This document shows positions 34,852 through 44,910 of a DNA stretch of 64,000 nucleotides, one piece after another. Made by a program: the position numbers and the translations under genes. The notes beneath the pieces were generated by a model. It had not been told where the DNA came from. It worked only from the letters and a program-made list of their open reading frames with translations, and did not search any database. Each line of letters starts with the position of its first letter. Position 1 is the stretch's first letter. Source of the stretch: Bacteroides clarus YIT 12056 (GTDB taxonomy: Bacteria > Bacteroidota > Bacteroidia > Bacteroidales > Bacteroidaceae). Location of the stretch: contig NZ_FQWK01000004.1 in NCBI RefSeq assembly GCF_900129655.1, positions 310,001 through 374,000 on the forward strand, written 5' to 3'.

Positions 34852-35130
34852 ATGAGTTTTGCCGGATTTGTCTTTGATATGATACGCCGTGATAAGGAGA
34901 ATCGCAATTTACGTCTTCTTCGCCGGGAACGTCTCAATGAACGTTTAGATAAAATGTACAAAGGGCATGGTATGCCACGAAACACAACAGCAGAAGACAT
35001 GGAAAAGATAACCAGACTTACCCGGCAAAAGGAATATTCCGAGCAGAGGCACACCGTGCGGATGATGTTGATTATTATGGGAATTTGTATTCTTACTGCG
35101 TCTGTATTGGTTTTCATATTTACCCGCTAA
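34852..35130 (+). CDS. Small tail-anchored membrane protein, unknown
   Basis: 92 aa. A very basic N-terminal two-thirds (RRDKENRNLRLLRRERL) is followed by one C-terminal transmembrane helix (about 70-90). It lies between the FetA-like and FetB-like genes on the same strand. No family recognised. It may be an accessory to the transporter, but the 141-bp gap and repeat array before fetB argue that fetB is separately expressed. Confidence 0.65.
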   Translation: MSFAGFVFDMIRRDKENRNLRLLRRERLNERLDKMYKGHGMPRNTTAEDMEKITRLTRQKEYSEQRHTVRMMLIIMGICILTASVLVFIFTR

Positions 35131-35157
35131 TTCCATAAGAAAAAAAAGGCCTACCGA

Positions 35158-35235
35158 AATACTAATGAATTTTCCAAGATTTATTAATAAATTCCTGGAA
35201 ATTTATTAATAAATTCTTCCGTAATTTATTAATAG
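35158..35235. repeat. 22-bp-period AT-rich dyad array
   Basis: Units start at 35158 (degenerate), 35180, 35202 and 35225, giving steps of 22, 22 and 23 bp. The core TTTATTAATAAATTC is repeated, with GGAA/TTCC flanks making each unit a near palindrome. The last unit ends just before the fetB -7 box at 35239. Same period as the other arrays, unrelated arms. Confidence 0.8.
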
Positions 35236-35238
35236 CGC

Positions 35239-35246
35239 TACCTTTG
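35239..35246 (+). promoter_or_regulatory. -7 box of the FetB-like permease gene
   Basis: TACCTTTG matches TAnnTTTG, 25 bp before ATG 35271. It overlaps the TTG that a longer reading frame would use, ruling that start out. Confidence 0.6.
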
Positions 35247-35270
35247 CATTACAAGCTATCGGAAATATTC

Positions 35271-36077
35271 ATGGGAACTATCGACATATCATACCTCAGC
35301 CTGGGTATCGGACTACTTCTACTATTAATACCCTTATTCTATATATGGAAGTTCAAGACAGGTCTACTGCGTGCAACTCTCATCGGTACGGCGCGTATGA
35401 TTGTGCAGCTTTTCTTCATCGGCGTCTATCTGAGATTCCTTTTTCTGTGGAATAATCCGTGGATTAATTTTTTATGGGTAATCGTCATGATACTCGTAGC
35501 TTCGCAAACGGCATTGGCACGCACACAACTGAAACGCAAGATATTACTGATACCTATATCCATAGGCTTTCTGTGTAGTGTGGTATGTGTGGGAATGTAT
35601 TTCATAGGAATCGTGCTGCGTCTTGAAAATGTGTTCAGTGCCCAGTATTTCATTCCAATTTTCGGTATACTGATGGGGAATATGCTATCCAGCAATGTCA
35701 TAGCCCTAAATACTTATTATAGCGGATTGAAACGCGAACAACAACTTTACCGTTATCTGCTTGGCAACGGGGCTACCCGTACCGAAGCACAAGCACCGTT
35801 TATCCGTCAGGCTATTATCAAGGCATTCAGTCCGCTCATCGCCAATATCTCCGTCATGGGTTTGGTCGCATTTCCCGGAACAATGATCGGACAGATATTG
35901 GGTGGGAGCAGTCCGAATGTCGCTATCAAATATCAGATGATGATTATGGTTATCACATTTACGGCATCTATGCTTTCGCTGATGATAACCATTTCATTGG
36001 CTTCGCGTAAGTCTTTCGACGCTTACGGAAAGTTACAACCTGTCATGATAGAAAAAAAAGTAAAAAGTAAATCGTAG
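35271..36077 (+). CDS. UPF0014/FetB-family permease
   Basis: 268 aa with about seven transmembrane helices. Family hallmarks are RMIVQLFFIGVYL and GMLMGNMLSSN-type and ATRTEAQAPFIRQAIIKAFSP segments. It is the predicted partner of the FetA-like ATPase at 34209. ATG 35271 is preferred because the upstream TTG lies in the promoter. Confidence 0.9.
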   Translation: MGTIDISYLSLGIGLLLLLIPLFYIWKFKTGLLRATLIGTARMIVQLFFIGVYLRFLFLWNNPWINFLWVIVMILVASQTALARTQLKRKILLIPISIGFLCSVVCVGMYFIGIVLRLENVFSAQYFIPIFGILMGNMLSSNVIALNTYYSGLKREQQLYRYLLGNGATRTEAQAPFIRQAIIKAFSPLIANISVMGLVAFPGTMIGQILGGSSPNVAIKYQMMIMVITFTASMLSLMITISLASRKSFDAYGKLQPVMIEKKVKSKS

Positions 36078-36092
36078 TTCACTACTTTTTCG

Positions 36093-36100
36093 TATATTTG
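36093..36100 (+). promoter_or_regulatory. -7 box of the Nif3-like gene
   Basis: TATATTTG, 22 bp before ATG 36122. Confidence 0.5.
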
Positions 36101-36121
36101 CAACCAAATTTTCTACTGATA

Positions 36122-37216
36122 ATGAAAATTAAGGAGATAGTAAGCGCCCTTGAACGGTTCGCGCCTCTGCCATTGCAAGACGGATTTGATAATGCCGGCC
36201 TGCAAATAGGATTGACAGATGCGGAAGCAACAGGGGCTTTGTTGTGTCTTGACGTTACTGAAGCCGTATTGGATGAAGCGATTGCGTTAGGATATAATCT
36301 TGTTATATCGCATCATCCGCTCATTTTTAAAGGTTATAAATCCATTACAGGAAAGGATTATGTGGAACGTTGTATCTTGAAAGCCATCAAGAACGACATT
36401 GTCATTTATTCCGCCCACACCAACCTTGATAATGCGCCGGAAGGAGTAAATTTCAAGATTGCCGAGAAAATAGGATTGAAGAATGTACGTGTACTGGAAG
36501 CTAAAGAAAACGCTTTGCTGAAGTTGGTCACATTTGTTCCTACAGACCGGGCGGAAGAAGTACGCGCGGCATTGGCATCTGCCGGATGCGGATGTGTAGG
36601 CAATTATGATTCGTGCAGCTACAATGTGGAAGGTGAGGGGATGTTCCGTGCCCGTGAAGGCGCCAATCCTTATTGTGGGGAAATCAGTGAACTGCATGTG
36701 GAAAAAGAAGTGCGTATCGAAACCATTCTGCCAACTTACCGAAAAGCGGAAATGATAAAAGCGTTACTTACCGCACATCCATACGAGGAACCTGCATTTG
36801 ATTTATATCCGTTGCAAAACTCTTGGCAACAGGCCGGAGCAGGCGTTATCGGCGAATTGGAAACTCCGGAAACCGAGTTGGAATTCTTAAAGCGTATCAA
36901 GAAAACCTTTGAAGCAGGTTGCCTGAGACACAACAAACTGACCGGACGCGAGATACAAACCGTTGCTCTATGTGGTGGTGCAGGTGCTTTCCTTATGCCG
37001 CTTGCCATACGTAACCATGCAGATGTCTTCATCACTGGCGAGATAAAATATCACGATTATTTCGGCCATGATACAGATATCCTGTTGGCGGAGATAGGGC
37101 ATTACGAAAGCGAACAATATACAAAAGAAATATTTTATACAATAATCCGGGAGTTGTTTCCTAATGTTGAGGTTCAACAGAGTAAAGTGAATACAAATCC
37201 CATAAAATACATGTAA
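36122..37216 (+). CDS. Nif3-like dinuclear metal-centre hexameric protein
   Basis: 364 aa from ATG 36122; an upstream TTG lies in the promoter. The N- and C-terminal NIF3 halves carry the metal ligands: SHHPLIFKG, HTNLDNAPEGVN, and the late GEIKYHD ... EIGHYESE. The central insertion of about 130 residues is the PII-like domain found in the long form (YqfO type). Some members have GTP cyclohydrolase I-like annotation, but the true reaction is unclear. It is followed 5 bp later by the zinc-ribbon gene. Confidence 0.92.
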   Translation: MKIKEIVSALERFAPLPLQDGFDNAGLQIGLTDAEATGALLCLDVTEAVLDEAIALGYNLVISHHPLIFKGYKSITGKDYVERCILKAIKNDIVIYSAHTNLDNAPEGVNFKIAEKIGLKNVRVLEAKENALLKLVTFVPTDRAEEVRAALASAGCGCVGNYDSCSYNVEGEGMFRAREGANPYCGEISELHVEKEVRIETILPTYRKAEMIKALLTAHPYEEPAFDLYPLQNSWQQAGAGVIGELETPETELEFLKRIKKTFEAGCLRHNKLTGREIQTVALCGGAGAFLMPLAIRNHADVFITGEIKYHDYFGHDTDILLAEIGHYESEQYTKEIFYTIIRELFPNVEVQQSKVNTNPIKYM

Positions 37217-37221
37217 TTAAA

Positions 37222-38052
37222 ATGGCTAAAGAAGCAAAAAAAGATCCCCAGGAATTGACAGTGGAACAAAAACTGAAAGCCTTGTTCCAACTACAGACTA
37301 TGTTGTCTAAAATCGATGAAATCAAGACGTTGAGAGGCGAGCTTCCTTTGGAAGTGCAAGACTTGGAAGATGAAATTGCCGGTTTGAGTACCCGCATCGA
37401 AAGAATCCAGTCGGAAGTTGCCGATTTGAAATCCGCTATCGCAACCAAGAGAGTGGAAATCGAAACAGCAAAGGCTTCTGTAGCTAAATATAAAGAGCAA
37501 CAGGAAAATGTACGCAATAACCGCGAATATGACTTCCTGAGTAAAGAGATAGAGTTCCAAACTTTGGAAATTGAACTTTGCGAAAAGAGAATTAAAGAAT
37601 TCTCCGCCGATGAAGAAATTAAATCTCAGGAAGCTGCAGACAGTACCGCTGCTTTGGAAGAAAGGCAAAAAGACCTGGACGTAAAGAAGAATGAATTGGA
37701 CGAAATCATCTCAGAGACCAAGCAGGAAGAAGAAAAACTGAGAGACAAGGCTAAAGAGCTCGAAACTAAAATAGAGCCGCGTTTGCTTCAATCTTTCAAA
37801 CGTATCCGCAAGAACTCACGTAATGGTCTGGGTATCGTGTACGTACAGCGTGACGCTTGTGGCGGTTGCTTCAACAAGATTCCGCCCCAAAGACAATTGG
37901 ATATTCGTTCACGCAAGAAAATCATTGTTTGCGAATATTGCGGACGTATTATGATTGACCCTGAACTGGCAGGTATCACTCCCGAAGTGAAAGAAGAACC
38001 GGTAAAGGAAAAGCCGACAAGAAGCAGAAAGAAAGCGGCAGACGCTGAATAA
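37222..38052 (+). CDS. Coiled-coil protein with C4 zinc ribbon
   Basis: 276 aa. About residues 15-190 form a long coiled coil rich in Glu, Lys and Leu. The C-terminal C4 zinc ribbon has CGGCFNKIPP and CEYCGRI. The layout matches the CT398/FlgZ-like zf-RING_7 family, often next to Nif3-like genes in Bacteroidetes and other bacteria. The tail is Lys/Pro-rich. It is likely co-transcribed with the Nif3-like gene and ends 27 bp before a strong terminator stem. Confidence 0.88.
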   Translation: MAKEAKKDPQELTVEQKLKALFQLQTMLSKIDEIKTLRGELPLEVQDLEDEIAGLSTRIERIQSEVADLKSAIATKRVEIETAKASVAKYKEQQENVRNNREYDFLSKEIEFQTLEIELCEKRIKEFSADEEIKSQEAADSTAALEERQKDLDVKKNELDEIISETKQEEEKLRDKAKELETKIEPRLLQSFKRIRKNSRNGLGIVYVQRDACGGCFNKIPPQRQLDIRSRKKIIVCEYCGRIMIDPELAGITPEVKEEPVKEKPTRSRKKAADAE

Positions 38053-38079
38053 ATTCCGCAAGAATCGCGATAAACAAAT

Positions 38080-38131
38080 AAAGGTTTAGGTTGTTATCAA
38101 TCCCATAAAATAACAACCTAAACCTTTTTTT
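38080..38131 (+). terminator. 18-bp stem terminator ending at the efflux start codon
   Basis: AAAGGTTTAGGTTGTTAT at 38080-38097 pairs perfectly with 38110-38127, with a 12-nt loop. A T7 run at 38125-38131 directly touches the ATG at 38132. It would end transcription of the Nif3/zinc-ribbon unit but also occupies the whole ribosome-binding region of the next gene. Confidence 0.9.
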
Positions 38132-39565
38132 ATGAGTATAAAAGCTTGGAGCAGTACATTGCTCGTCCTATGTTTTTCTTTTGCGGCATGGGCACAGAAC
38201 AGCAGCCGCTACTTGGAAAAACCGCTTCCACAAGGCTGGGGAACCGAAACTGCTCATGCCATCCCCGGAGACGATAATATGTTCGACGGCCAAATACAAC
38301 CCGTAAATGACAAATGGTGGAAGGCTTTTGATGATCCGATGCTCGATTCACTGATAACAACGGCATCCACCAAGAACTTTTCAGTTCTTTCAGCCATAGA
38401 CCGCATGGATATGGCGAAAACCAATTGGCGAATAGAACGGGGGAGTTTCTTTCCTTCCGTTTCCTTGAATGGTGGATGGGCACGTCAGCAAAGTAGCGGT
38501 AACGTAAGTGAAGTGCCACAATCCATAACCGGAGCATACAGTGCCTCGCTCAATGCAAGTTGGGAACTGGATATATTCGGAAATATCCGGCAACGGGTAA
38601 AAGCGCAGCGGGAAAATTTTGCCGCCAGCAAAGAAGAATACACCTCTGTTATGATTTCACTGTGCGCACAAATAGCGTCAGCCTACATCGGGCTACGTGA
38701 ATTACAGCAAGAATTAAATGTCGTCACCCATAACTGCAATACGCAAGCGGCAGTGCTTGAAATTACCCGGGTCCGCTATAAAACTGGATTGGTATCCAAG
38801 CTGGATGTGTCTCAAGCCAAGTCTGTATACTACAGCACCAAAGCATCTATTCCTCAACTGGAATCCGGTATTAATCAATATATTACCACTCTGGCCATTT
38901 TACTCGGAACTTATCCTCAAGACATTCGCCCCACATTGGAGCAAAACGGTAAACTCCCCGATTATATGGAACCCGTAGGTGTCGGCATTCCGGCCGATTT
39001 GCTACTTCGCCGCCCGGATATCCGGCAGGCCGAACGGCAAGTCAATGCACAGGCTGCCTTACTTGGAGCTTCTAAAAGCGATTGGCTACCGCAGGTTTTT
39101 CTAAAAGGTTCCGTAGGCTACTCTTCTCATGACTTGAAGAATCTTACCAAACGAAACAGCATGACATTTGAGATTGCGCCAAGTCTTAGCTGGACCGTGT
39201 TCAGCGGTACAAAACTGGTGAATGCGACCCGGTTGGCACGTGCGCAATTGGATGAATCCATCCATCAGTTTAATCAAACAGTGCTCACAGCCGTGCAGGA
39301 AACTGATAATGCCATGAACGGTTACCGTAATTCTATCAAGCAGATTGTTGCCCTGCGCGAAGTATGCAATCAGGGAGAAGAAACTTTAAAACTATCATTA
39401 GACCTCTATAAGCAGGGATTGACCCCTTTTCAAAACGTTCTGGACGCCCTCCGCTCATTGCTGACTTATCAAAATCAGCTGACACATGCTCAGGGTAACT
39501 CACTGCAAGAGCTTATATCGCTCTACAAAGCATTGGGAGGAGGATATGAAATCACTAATCTCTAA
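38132..39565 (+). CDS. TolC/OprM-type outer-membrane efflux protein
   Basis: 477 aa. The signal peptide runs to Ala-Trp-Ala-Gln (about residue 21). Two tandem outer-membrane efflux repeats follow, each with long helices; the LLLRRPDIRQAERQVNAQAALLGASKSDWLPQ-type region marks the second. It has no N-terminal lipidation Cys, unlike OprM. It is the first of three genes forming a tripartite RND pump. The start is the only reasonable one, yet no free ribosome-binding site precedes it (see terminator). Confidence 0.93.
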   Translation: MSIKAWSSTLLVLCFSFAAWAQNSSRYLEKPLPQGWGTETAHAIPGDDNMFDGQIQPVNDKWWKAFDDPMLDSLITTASTKNFSVLSAIDRMDMAKTNWRIERGSFFPSVSLNGGWARQQSSGNVSEVPQSITGAYSASLNASWELDIFGNIRQRVKAQRENFAASKEEYTSVMISLCAQIASAYIGLRELQQELNVVTHNCNTQAAVLEITRVRYKTGLVSKLDVSQAKSVYYSTKASIPQLESGINQYITTLAILLGTYPQDIRPTLEQNGKLPDYMEPVGVGIPADLLLRRPDIRQAERQVNAQAALLGASKSDWLPQVFLKGSVGYSSHDLKNLTKRNSMTFEIAPSLSWTVFSGTKLVNATRLARAQLDESIHQFNQTVLTAVQETDNAMNGYRNSIKQIVALREVCNQGEETLKLSLDLYKQGLTPFQNVLDALRSLLTYQNQLTHAQGNSLQELISLYKALGGGYEITNL

Positions 39566-39583
39566 ATTTAAACCGAACCATAT

Positions 39584-40681
39584 ATGAAAAATCAAATGTA
39601 CATCGCCCTGCTTGTCCTACCGTTATTGGCAGGATGCGGGAATAAAAAAGAAGCGGCACATACAATGCCTGCTCCGGAAATCAGCGTAGCCCGTCCAAGT
39701 GTACAAGACATTACACTTACTAAAAACTACCCCGGCTATCTGACCTCTGAAAAAACGGTAGATTTAGTAGGCAGAGTCAGTGGTACGCTGCAAACCGTAG
39801 CCTATACACCCGGTAGCCGGGTACATCAAGGACAAGTGCTTTTCCAAATTGAACCAACTGTTTATCAAGATAATGTGCGACAGGCGGAGGCGGCTCTGAA
39901 TACGGCACGGGCCAATCTTGAATATGCGCAGAACAATTATGCCCGTATGCAGGAAGCCGCAAAAACGGATGCCGTCAGTCAGATACAGGTATTGCAATCC
40001 AAATCGAATGTGGCTACTTCACTGGCAGCCGTAAGTAATGCCGAAGCTGCATTGAATACAGCACGCACCAACTTGGGTTATTGTACGGTACGTGCTCCGT
40101 TCGACGGAACAATCAGTCGCAACCTTGCAGATGCGGGAAGTTATATAAACGGCAGTGCGCAACCTGTAACCTTGGCTACCATTTATAAAGACGATCATCT
40201 GTATTCCTATTTTAATGTAGCAGATAATCAATGGCTTGCCATGCTGATACAGCAGGGGGAAAGCATTCCCAAACAGGTCAATGTCAGCTTGGGGAAAGAC
40301 GGCATACTGAATTATCCGGCACAGCTGGATTATCTTTCGCCCAATGTAGACTTGAATACCGGCACACTGAATATTCGTGCCCGACTGGATAATCCCAAAG
40401 GTATCTTGAAAAGCGGACTTTATGTCAGCATCACACTACCTTATGGAAAACAGAAAAATGCAATCCTCATACCTGATGCCTCTATCGGTACAGACCAACT
40501 GGGTAAATACGTGTATGTAGTCAATGATTCGGACATCGTGCACTACCGTCACATCGAGACAGGACAACTGATAGGGGACAGTCTGCGGCAAATAAAACAA
40601 GGAATTTCCCCGCAGGAAAGGTATGTAACGAAAGCCCTGATGAAAGTCAGAAACGGCATGCGGATAAACCCCGTCCAATAA
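39584..40681 (+). CDS. RND efflux periplasmic adaptor (AcrA-like)
   Basis: 365 aa lipoprotein with lipobox Leu-Leu-Ala-Gly-Cys (Cys18). The layout is a barrel-sandwich hybrid and alpha-helical hairpin (residues about 60-175), then beta-barrel and membrane-proximal domains. [21 protein letters not shown] is the typical adaptor lipoyl half-motif. It bridges the TolC-like and AcrB-like partners encoded on either side. Confidence 0.94.
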   Translation: MKNQMYIALLVLPLLAGCGNKKEAAHTMPAPEISVARPSVQDITLTKNYPGYLTSEKTVDLVGRVSGTLQTVAYTPGSRVHQGQVLFQIEPTVYQDNVRQAEAALNTARANLEYAQNNYARMQEAAKTDAVSQIQVLQSKSNVATSLAAVSNAEAALNTARTNLGYCTVRAPFDGTISRNLADAGSYINGSAQPVTLATIYKDDHLYSYFNVADNQWLAMLIQQGESIPKQVNVSLGKDGILNYPAQLDYLSPNVDLNTGTLNIRARLDNPKGILKSGLYVSITLPYGKQKNAILIPDASIGTDQLGKYVYVVNDSDIVHYRHIETGQLIGDSLRQIKQGISPQERYVTKALMKVRNGMRINPVQ

Positions 40682-40721
40682 TTCACACTGTATATATCAC
40701 CATTCAAAAAAACAAGGAATT

Positions 40722-43700
40722 ATGTTTTCAAAATTCTTCATAGACCGTCCCATATTCGCAACTGTACTGGCACTGCTCATTGTCGTGGCGGGATTGGTCA
40801 CGCTGGGCATTCTACCCATTGCGCAATACCCGGACATTACACCGCCTACCGTACAGGTGAGTGCTGTTTATCCCGGAGCCAATGCGCAGACGGTGGCTCA
40901 AACCGTCGGTATTCCTATCGAGCAGCAAGTCAACGGAGTAGACGGGATGCTTTATATGTCTTCCAACTCATCCTCATCGGGGGCATATTCGCTTACCATT
41001 ACTTTTGCAGTAGGTACAGATATTGACATGGCTACCGTACAGGTGCAAAACCGGGTTAGTGTGGCGCAATCATCACTGCCTGCCCCTGTAGTGGTACAAG
41101 GAGTTACGGTGCAGAAGCAGTCCAGCAATATCGTTATGTTCCTGACAATGAAGTCCGACAACAAAAATTACGACGGTCTTTACCTCAGCAACTATGCCAA
41201 ACTGAATCTTGTGGATCAATTGACCCGTGTACCCGGTGTGGGTGCAGTCAATGTAATGGGAGCAGGAGACTATTCCATGCGCATCTGGCTCGACCCTGAC
41301 GCTATGCGTATCCGTAATCTCTCACCGGCAGATGTTTATCAGGCTATTCAGGCGCAGAATGTAGAGGTTAGCGCCGGAAACGTAGGACAGCCTATCGGAA
41401 ATGACAACAGGAATGCTTATCAATACAGCCTGACTGTAAAAGGGAGGCTGACTTCACCCGAGGAATTCGGTAACATTATCCTTCGTACGGACAGCGGCGG
41501 AAAGATTCTCCGTCTGCGTGATGTAGCCCATATAAACCTGGGCTCGGCATCTTACAGTGTCGTCTCTCAGCTGAACGGAAAACCTACAGCTGCCATCGCC
41601 ATTTACCAGCAACCGGGAAGCAATTCATTAGACGTATCAAAAGGTGTCAAAACAAAGATGCAAGAGTTATCGCAGAATTTCCCGGCAGGCATACAGTATA
41701 ATGTAACGCTCGATACAACAGACGTTATCCATGCATCCATTGACGAAGTAATGGTGACTTTCTTTGAAACAACGCTATTGGTAGTGCTTGTAATCTTCCT
41801 CTTTCTACAAAACTGGCGGGCTGTCATCATTCCTTGTATCACGATACCTGTTTCACTGATTGGTACGCTGGCAATCATGTCGTTATTCGGTTTCTCTATC
41901 AATACATTAACACTATTCGGACTGATATTGGCGGTTGCCATCGTAGTGGATGATGCTATTGTGGTTGTAGAAAACTCCATGCGTCTGTTGGATACCGGGC
42001 GATATACGGCACGGCAAGCTGTAACGGAAGCAATGGGAGAAATTACAGGCCCCATCGTGGGGGTGGTTTTAGTATTGCTTGCCGTATTTATCCCTACCAC
42101 CCTTGTCAGCGGAATATCAGGACAGTTGTACAAACAGTTTGCCTTGACCATTGCAGCCAGTACCGTACTAAGCGGTATCAACTCACTGACTCTGACACCT
42201 GCACTCTGCGCATTAATGCTTCAACCCGCCAAACCCTCGAAATTTCCTCTGTATAAAGGATTTAACCGTTTATACGACAAGACGCAAGGAGTATATGACA
42301 AAGTAGTGGGCTATTTGTTGCAACGGCCTTTTGTCGCAATGGCTTCCTATGCTGTATTTACGATAATCGCTGTATTGCTGTTCGTTAAGTGGCCCTCTAC
42401 TTTTATACCGGAAGAAGATGACGGATATTTCCTCGCTGTTGTGCAACTTCCACCTGCATCAAGCTTGGAACGCACGCAAGCAGTGGGAAAACAAATCAAT
42501 GCTTTGCTCGACACTTATCCCGAAGTAAAGAATTATATCGGAATATCCGGCTTTTCCGTTATGGGCGGGGGAGAACAGAGCAATGCCGCCACCTACTTCG
42601 TTGTCCTGAAAAACTGGAATGAACGCAAAGGGAAGAAACATACGGCATCGGCCGTCGTTGACCGTTTCAATATGGAAGCCTACGGTATTCAGGAAGCTGA
42701 AGTCTTTGCAATGGTTCCGCCCGCCATTCCCGGGCTGGGTGCCACCGGCGGGCTGCAACTGCAATTGGAAGACCGTAACAATCTCGGTACTACCGAAATG
42801 CAGCGTGCCGTAGAAAATTTAATGGAGCACTATCGTGAGTATCCGGCCTTGGCATCTGTCAGCAGCCAATATCAAGCAAATGTTCCTCAGTATTTCCTGA
42901 ATATAGACCGAGACAAAGTGCAATTAATGGGCATACAGTTGAACAGCGTTTTCACCGCCTTAGGATATTATATGGGGGAAGCCTACGTTAACGACTATGT
43001 ACAGTTCGGACGCATTTACCAAGTAAAATTGGGAGCTGGCGACCGCGCCCAACGTGTTATTGACGACGTACTCAAATTAAGTGTATCTAATGCTTCGGGA
43101 GAGATGGTCCCTTTCTCTTCTTTCACACAGATAGACGAACAACTGGGTATGGACCAAATCAACCGGTATAATATGTATTCTACCGCATCCATTACCTGCA
43201 ATGCTTCTCCGGGAAGTAGCTCCGGAGAAGCTATCAAGCAAGTGGAGAGTCTGATAAAGAATCAACTCGGTAATGAATTCGGCTACGAATGGACTTCCGT
43301 TGCCTATCAAGAGACACAGGCAGGAACAACTACAACTGTCGTCTTTATCATGGCGTTATTAGTGGCTTTCCTCGTACTCGCCGCACAATACGAAAGTTGG
43401 ACCAGCCCGGTATCTGCCGTAATGGGGCTTCCGGTAGCATTGCTCGGCGCAATGCTGGGGTGTTATGTAATGGGAACTCCGGTCAGTATCTACACTCAAA
43501 TCGGTATAATCCTGTTAGTGGCGCTATCCGCCAAGAACGGCATCCTGATTGTAGAATTCGCACGTGATTTCCGTGCACAAGGTAACAGTATCCGTGACGC
43601 TGCATTCCAGGCGGGACACATCCGGCTTCGTCCTATTCTGATGACTTCATTGGCATTTGTGCTGGGAGTCATGCCACTTCTGTTTGCCACAGGGGCAGGG

Positions 43701-43841
43701 GCGGGAAGCCGTGTTGCTCTTGGAGCGGCAGTGGTGTTCGGTATGGCGCTAAATACATTACTTGCAACGGTTTATATTCCTAATTTCTATGAACTGATGC
43801 AAAAGCTGCAAGAAAAGTTCGGAAAGAATATAGCCAAATAA
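40722..43841 (+). CDS. RND efflux transporter (AcrB/HAE1 family)
   Basis: 1039 aa, normal for HAE1 pumps. Twelve transmembrane helices in two halves with large periplasmic loops. The proton-relay Asp pair is in [14 protein letters not shown], and the start [15 protein letters not shown] is standard. Substrates cannot be predicted; it is probably a multidrug or envelope-stress pump. A class A beta-lactamase gene follows 72 bp after its stop. Confidence 0.96.
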   Translation: MFSKFFIDRPIFATVLALLIVVAGLVTLGILPIAQYPDITPPTVQVSAVYPGANAQTVAQTVGIPIEQQVNGVDGMLYMSSNSSSSGAYSLTITFAVGTDIDMATVQVQNRVSVAQSSLPAPVVVQGVTVQKQSSNIVMFLTMKSDNKNYDGLYLSNYAKLNLVDQLTRVPGVGAVNVMGAGDYSMRIWLDPDAMRIRNLSPADVYQAIQAQNVEVSAGNVGQPIGNDNRNAYQYSLTVKGRLTSPEEFGNIILRTDSGGKILRLRDVAHINLGSASYSVVSQLNGKPTAAIAIYQQPGSNSLDVSKGVKTKMQELSQNFPAGIQYNVTLDTTDVIHASIDEVMVTFFETTLLVVLVIFLFLQNWRAVIIPCITIPVSLIGTLAIMSLFGFSINTLTLFGLILAVAIVVDDAIVVVENSMRLLDTGRYTARQAVTEAMGEITGPIVGVVLVLLAVFIPTTLVSGISGQLYKQFALTIAASTVLSGINSLTLTPALCALMLQPAKPSKFPLYKGFNRLYDKTQGVYDKVVGYLLQRPFVAMASYAVFTIIAVLLFVKWPSTFIPEEDDGYFLAVVQLPPASSLERTQAVGKQINALLDTYPEVKNYIGISGFSVMGGGEQSNAATYFVVLKNWNERKGKKHTASAVVDRFNMEAYGIQEAEVFAMVPPAIPGLGATGGLQLQLEDRNNLGTTEMQRAVENLMEHYREYPALASVSSQYQANVPQYFLNIDRDKVQLMGIQLNSVFTALGYYMGEAYVNDYVQFGRIYQVKLGAGDRAQRVIDDVLKLSVSNASGEMVPFSSFTQIDEQLGMDQINRYNMYSTASITCNASPGSSSGEAIKQVESLIKNQLGNEFGYEWTSVAYQETQAGTTTTVVFIMALLVAFLVLAAQYESWTSPVSAVMGLPVALLGAMLGCYVMGTPVSIYTQIGIILLVALSAKNGILIVEFARDFRAQGNSIRDAAFQAGHIRLRPILMTSLAFVLGVMPLLFATGAGAGSRVALGAAVVFGMALNTLLATVYIPNFYELMQKLQEKFGKNIAK

Positions 43842-43865
43842 AAAAGTCCAGTTTCCTTATTTTGA

Positions 43866-43910
43866 ATTAATTTCATACATTTGCGGATTGAGCAAATGTA
43901 TGAAATTAAT
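43866..43910. promoter_or_regulatory. 19-bp perfect inverted repeat over the beta-lactamase promoter
   Basis: ATTAATTTCATACATTTGC at 43866-43884 and its perfect complement at 43892-43910 flank 7 nt. The left arm contains the -7 box TACATTTG (43876-43883); the right arm holds the same box on the minus strand. The ATG is at 43914. It looks like a dimeric operator, or back-to-back promoters facing each other. Confidence 0.8.
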
Positions 43911-43913
43911 AAT

Positions 43914-44831
43914 ATGGGACTTAGATATACTTTAATATATGTGTTGTGTTTCAGCATGAGTATCGCTTTGCAAGCACAACAGCAAACATTGGAAAGCAAA
44001 ATTGGCGATTTCCTTAAAGGAAAGAAAGCCATGGTAGGCGTGGCTGTACTGACAGACCGGAACAAAATCCTGCTGCACAACAACAAGATGAACTATCCGT
44101 TGCTAAGCGTATTCAAATTCCACGTAGCACTAACTGTATTGGACAAGATGAACAAGCAGGGAACTCCATTAGACCATATCGTTCATGTAAAAGCATCTCA
44201 GTTGCAGCCAAATACTTACAGTCCGTTACGGCAAAAGTATCCCAATCAAGATCTCGATATCTCATTAGGAGAGCTTTTACGATACAGCATCTCGCTAAGT
44301 GATAACAATGCTTGCGACATCCTCATAGAATATGCCGGTGGGATAGGGCATATCCATCAGTATATTAACAAGTTAGGCGTCTGCGATTTTAATCTGTCCG
44401 AAACGGAAGATTCCATGCACCGGAATCCCTCAAAGACATATCTGAATTGGAGTACTCCCGCTGAAATGGTACGATTACTGGAAATAGCTGACAAAAAGGA
44501 ACTATTCGATCCCATATACAAAGATTTTTTATGGAATACCATGATAGCAACCAGTACCGGAAGTAATAAACTGAAGGGATTATTGCCTTCCAATGCAATT
44601 GTAGGACATAAGACAGGCTCTTCCGACCGTAATTCGGAAGGTGTGAAAATTGCAGATAATGATGCCGGAGTCGTAATCATGCCTGACGGAAAGAAGTATT
44701 ATATTGCCGTTTTTGTAATGAATTCACGTGAGACAGACGATGAAAATGCCGCTATTATCGCCCGTATTTCCCGGATGGTATACGATGAATACTTATCTGA
44801 AAACTATATCTCCCAAGAGGGAGAGAGATAA
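43914..44831 (+). CDS. Class A beta-lactamase, CblA/CepA-like (subclass A2)
   Basis: 305 aa from ATG 43914; the frame opens earlier with a TTG inside the promoter. A signal peptide ends near Leu-Gln-Ala-Gln. Active-site motifs: S-x-x-K in SVFKFHVAL, SDN in SLSDNNACD, the omega-loop Glu in LSETEDSMHRN, and KTG in GHKTGSSDRN. The sequence closely resembles what I recall of B. uniformis CblA (PLLSVFKFHVAL, NAIVGHKTGSSDRN), so it is probably a cephalosporinase. It has its own promoter in a perfect dyad and no adjacent mobile element, so it looks chromosomal. Confidence 0.93.
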   Translation: MGLRYTLIYVLCFSMSIALQAQQQTLESKIGDFLKGKKAMVGVAVLTDRNKILLHNNKMNYPLLSVFKFHVALTVLDKMNKQGTPLDHIVHVKASQLQPNTYSPLRQKYPNQDLDISLGELLRYSISLSDNNACDILIEYAGGIGHIHQYINKLGVCDFNLSETEDSMHRNPSKTYLNWSTPAEMVRLLEIADKKELFDPIYKDFLWNTMIATSTGSNKLKGLLPSNAIVGHKTGSSDRNSEGVKIADNDAGVVIMPDGKKYYIAVFVMNSRETDDENAAIIARISRMVYDEYLSENYISQEGER

Positions 44832-44910
44832 GTATAGGGCTGAACCATATTCATCCCGTAACTGAATGCCTTTCAGTCCCGGAGTGAGTATGATTCGTTT
44901 GGTAAGTAAT

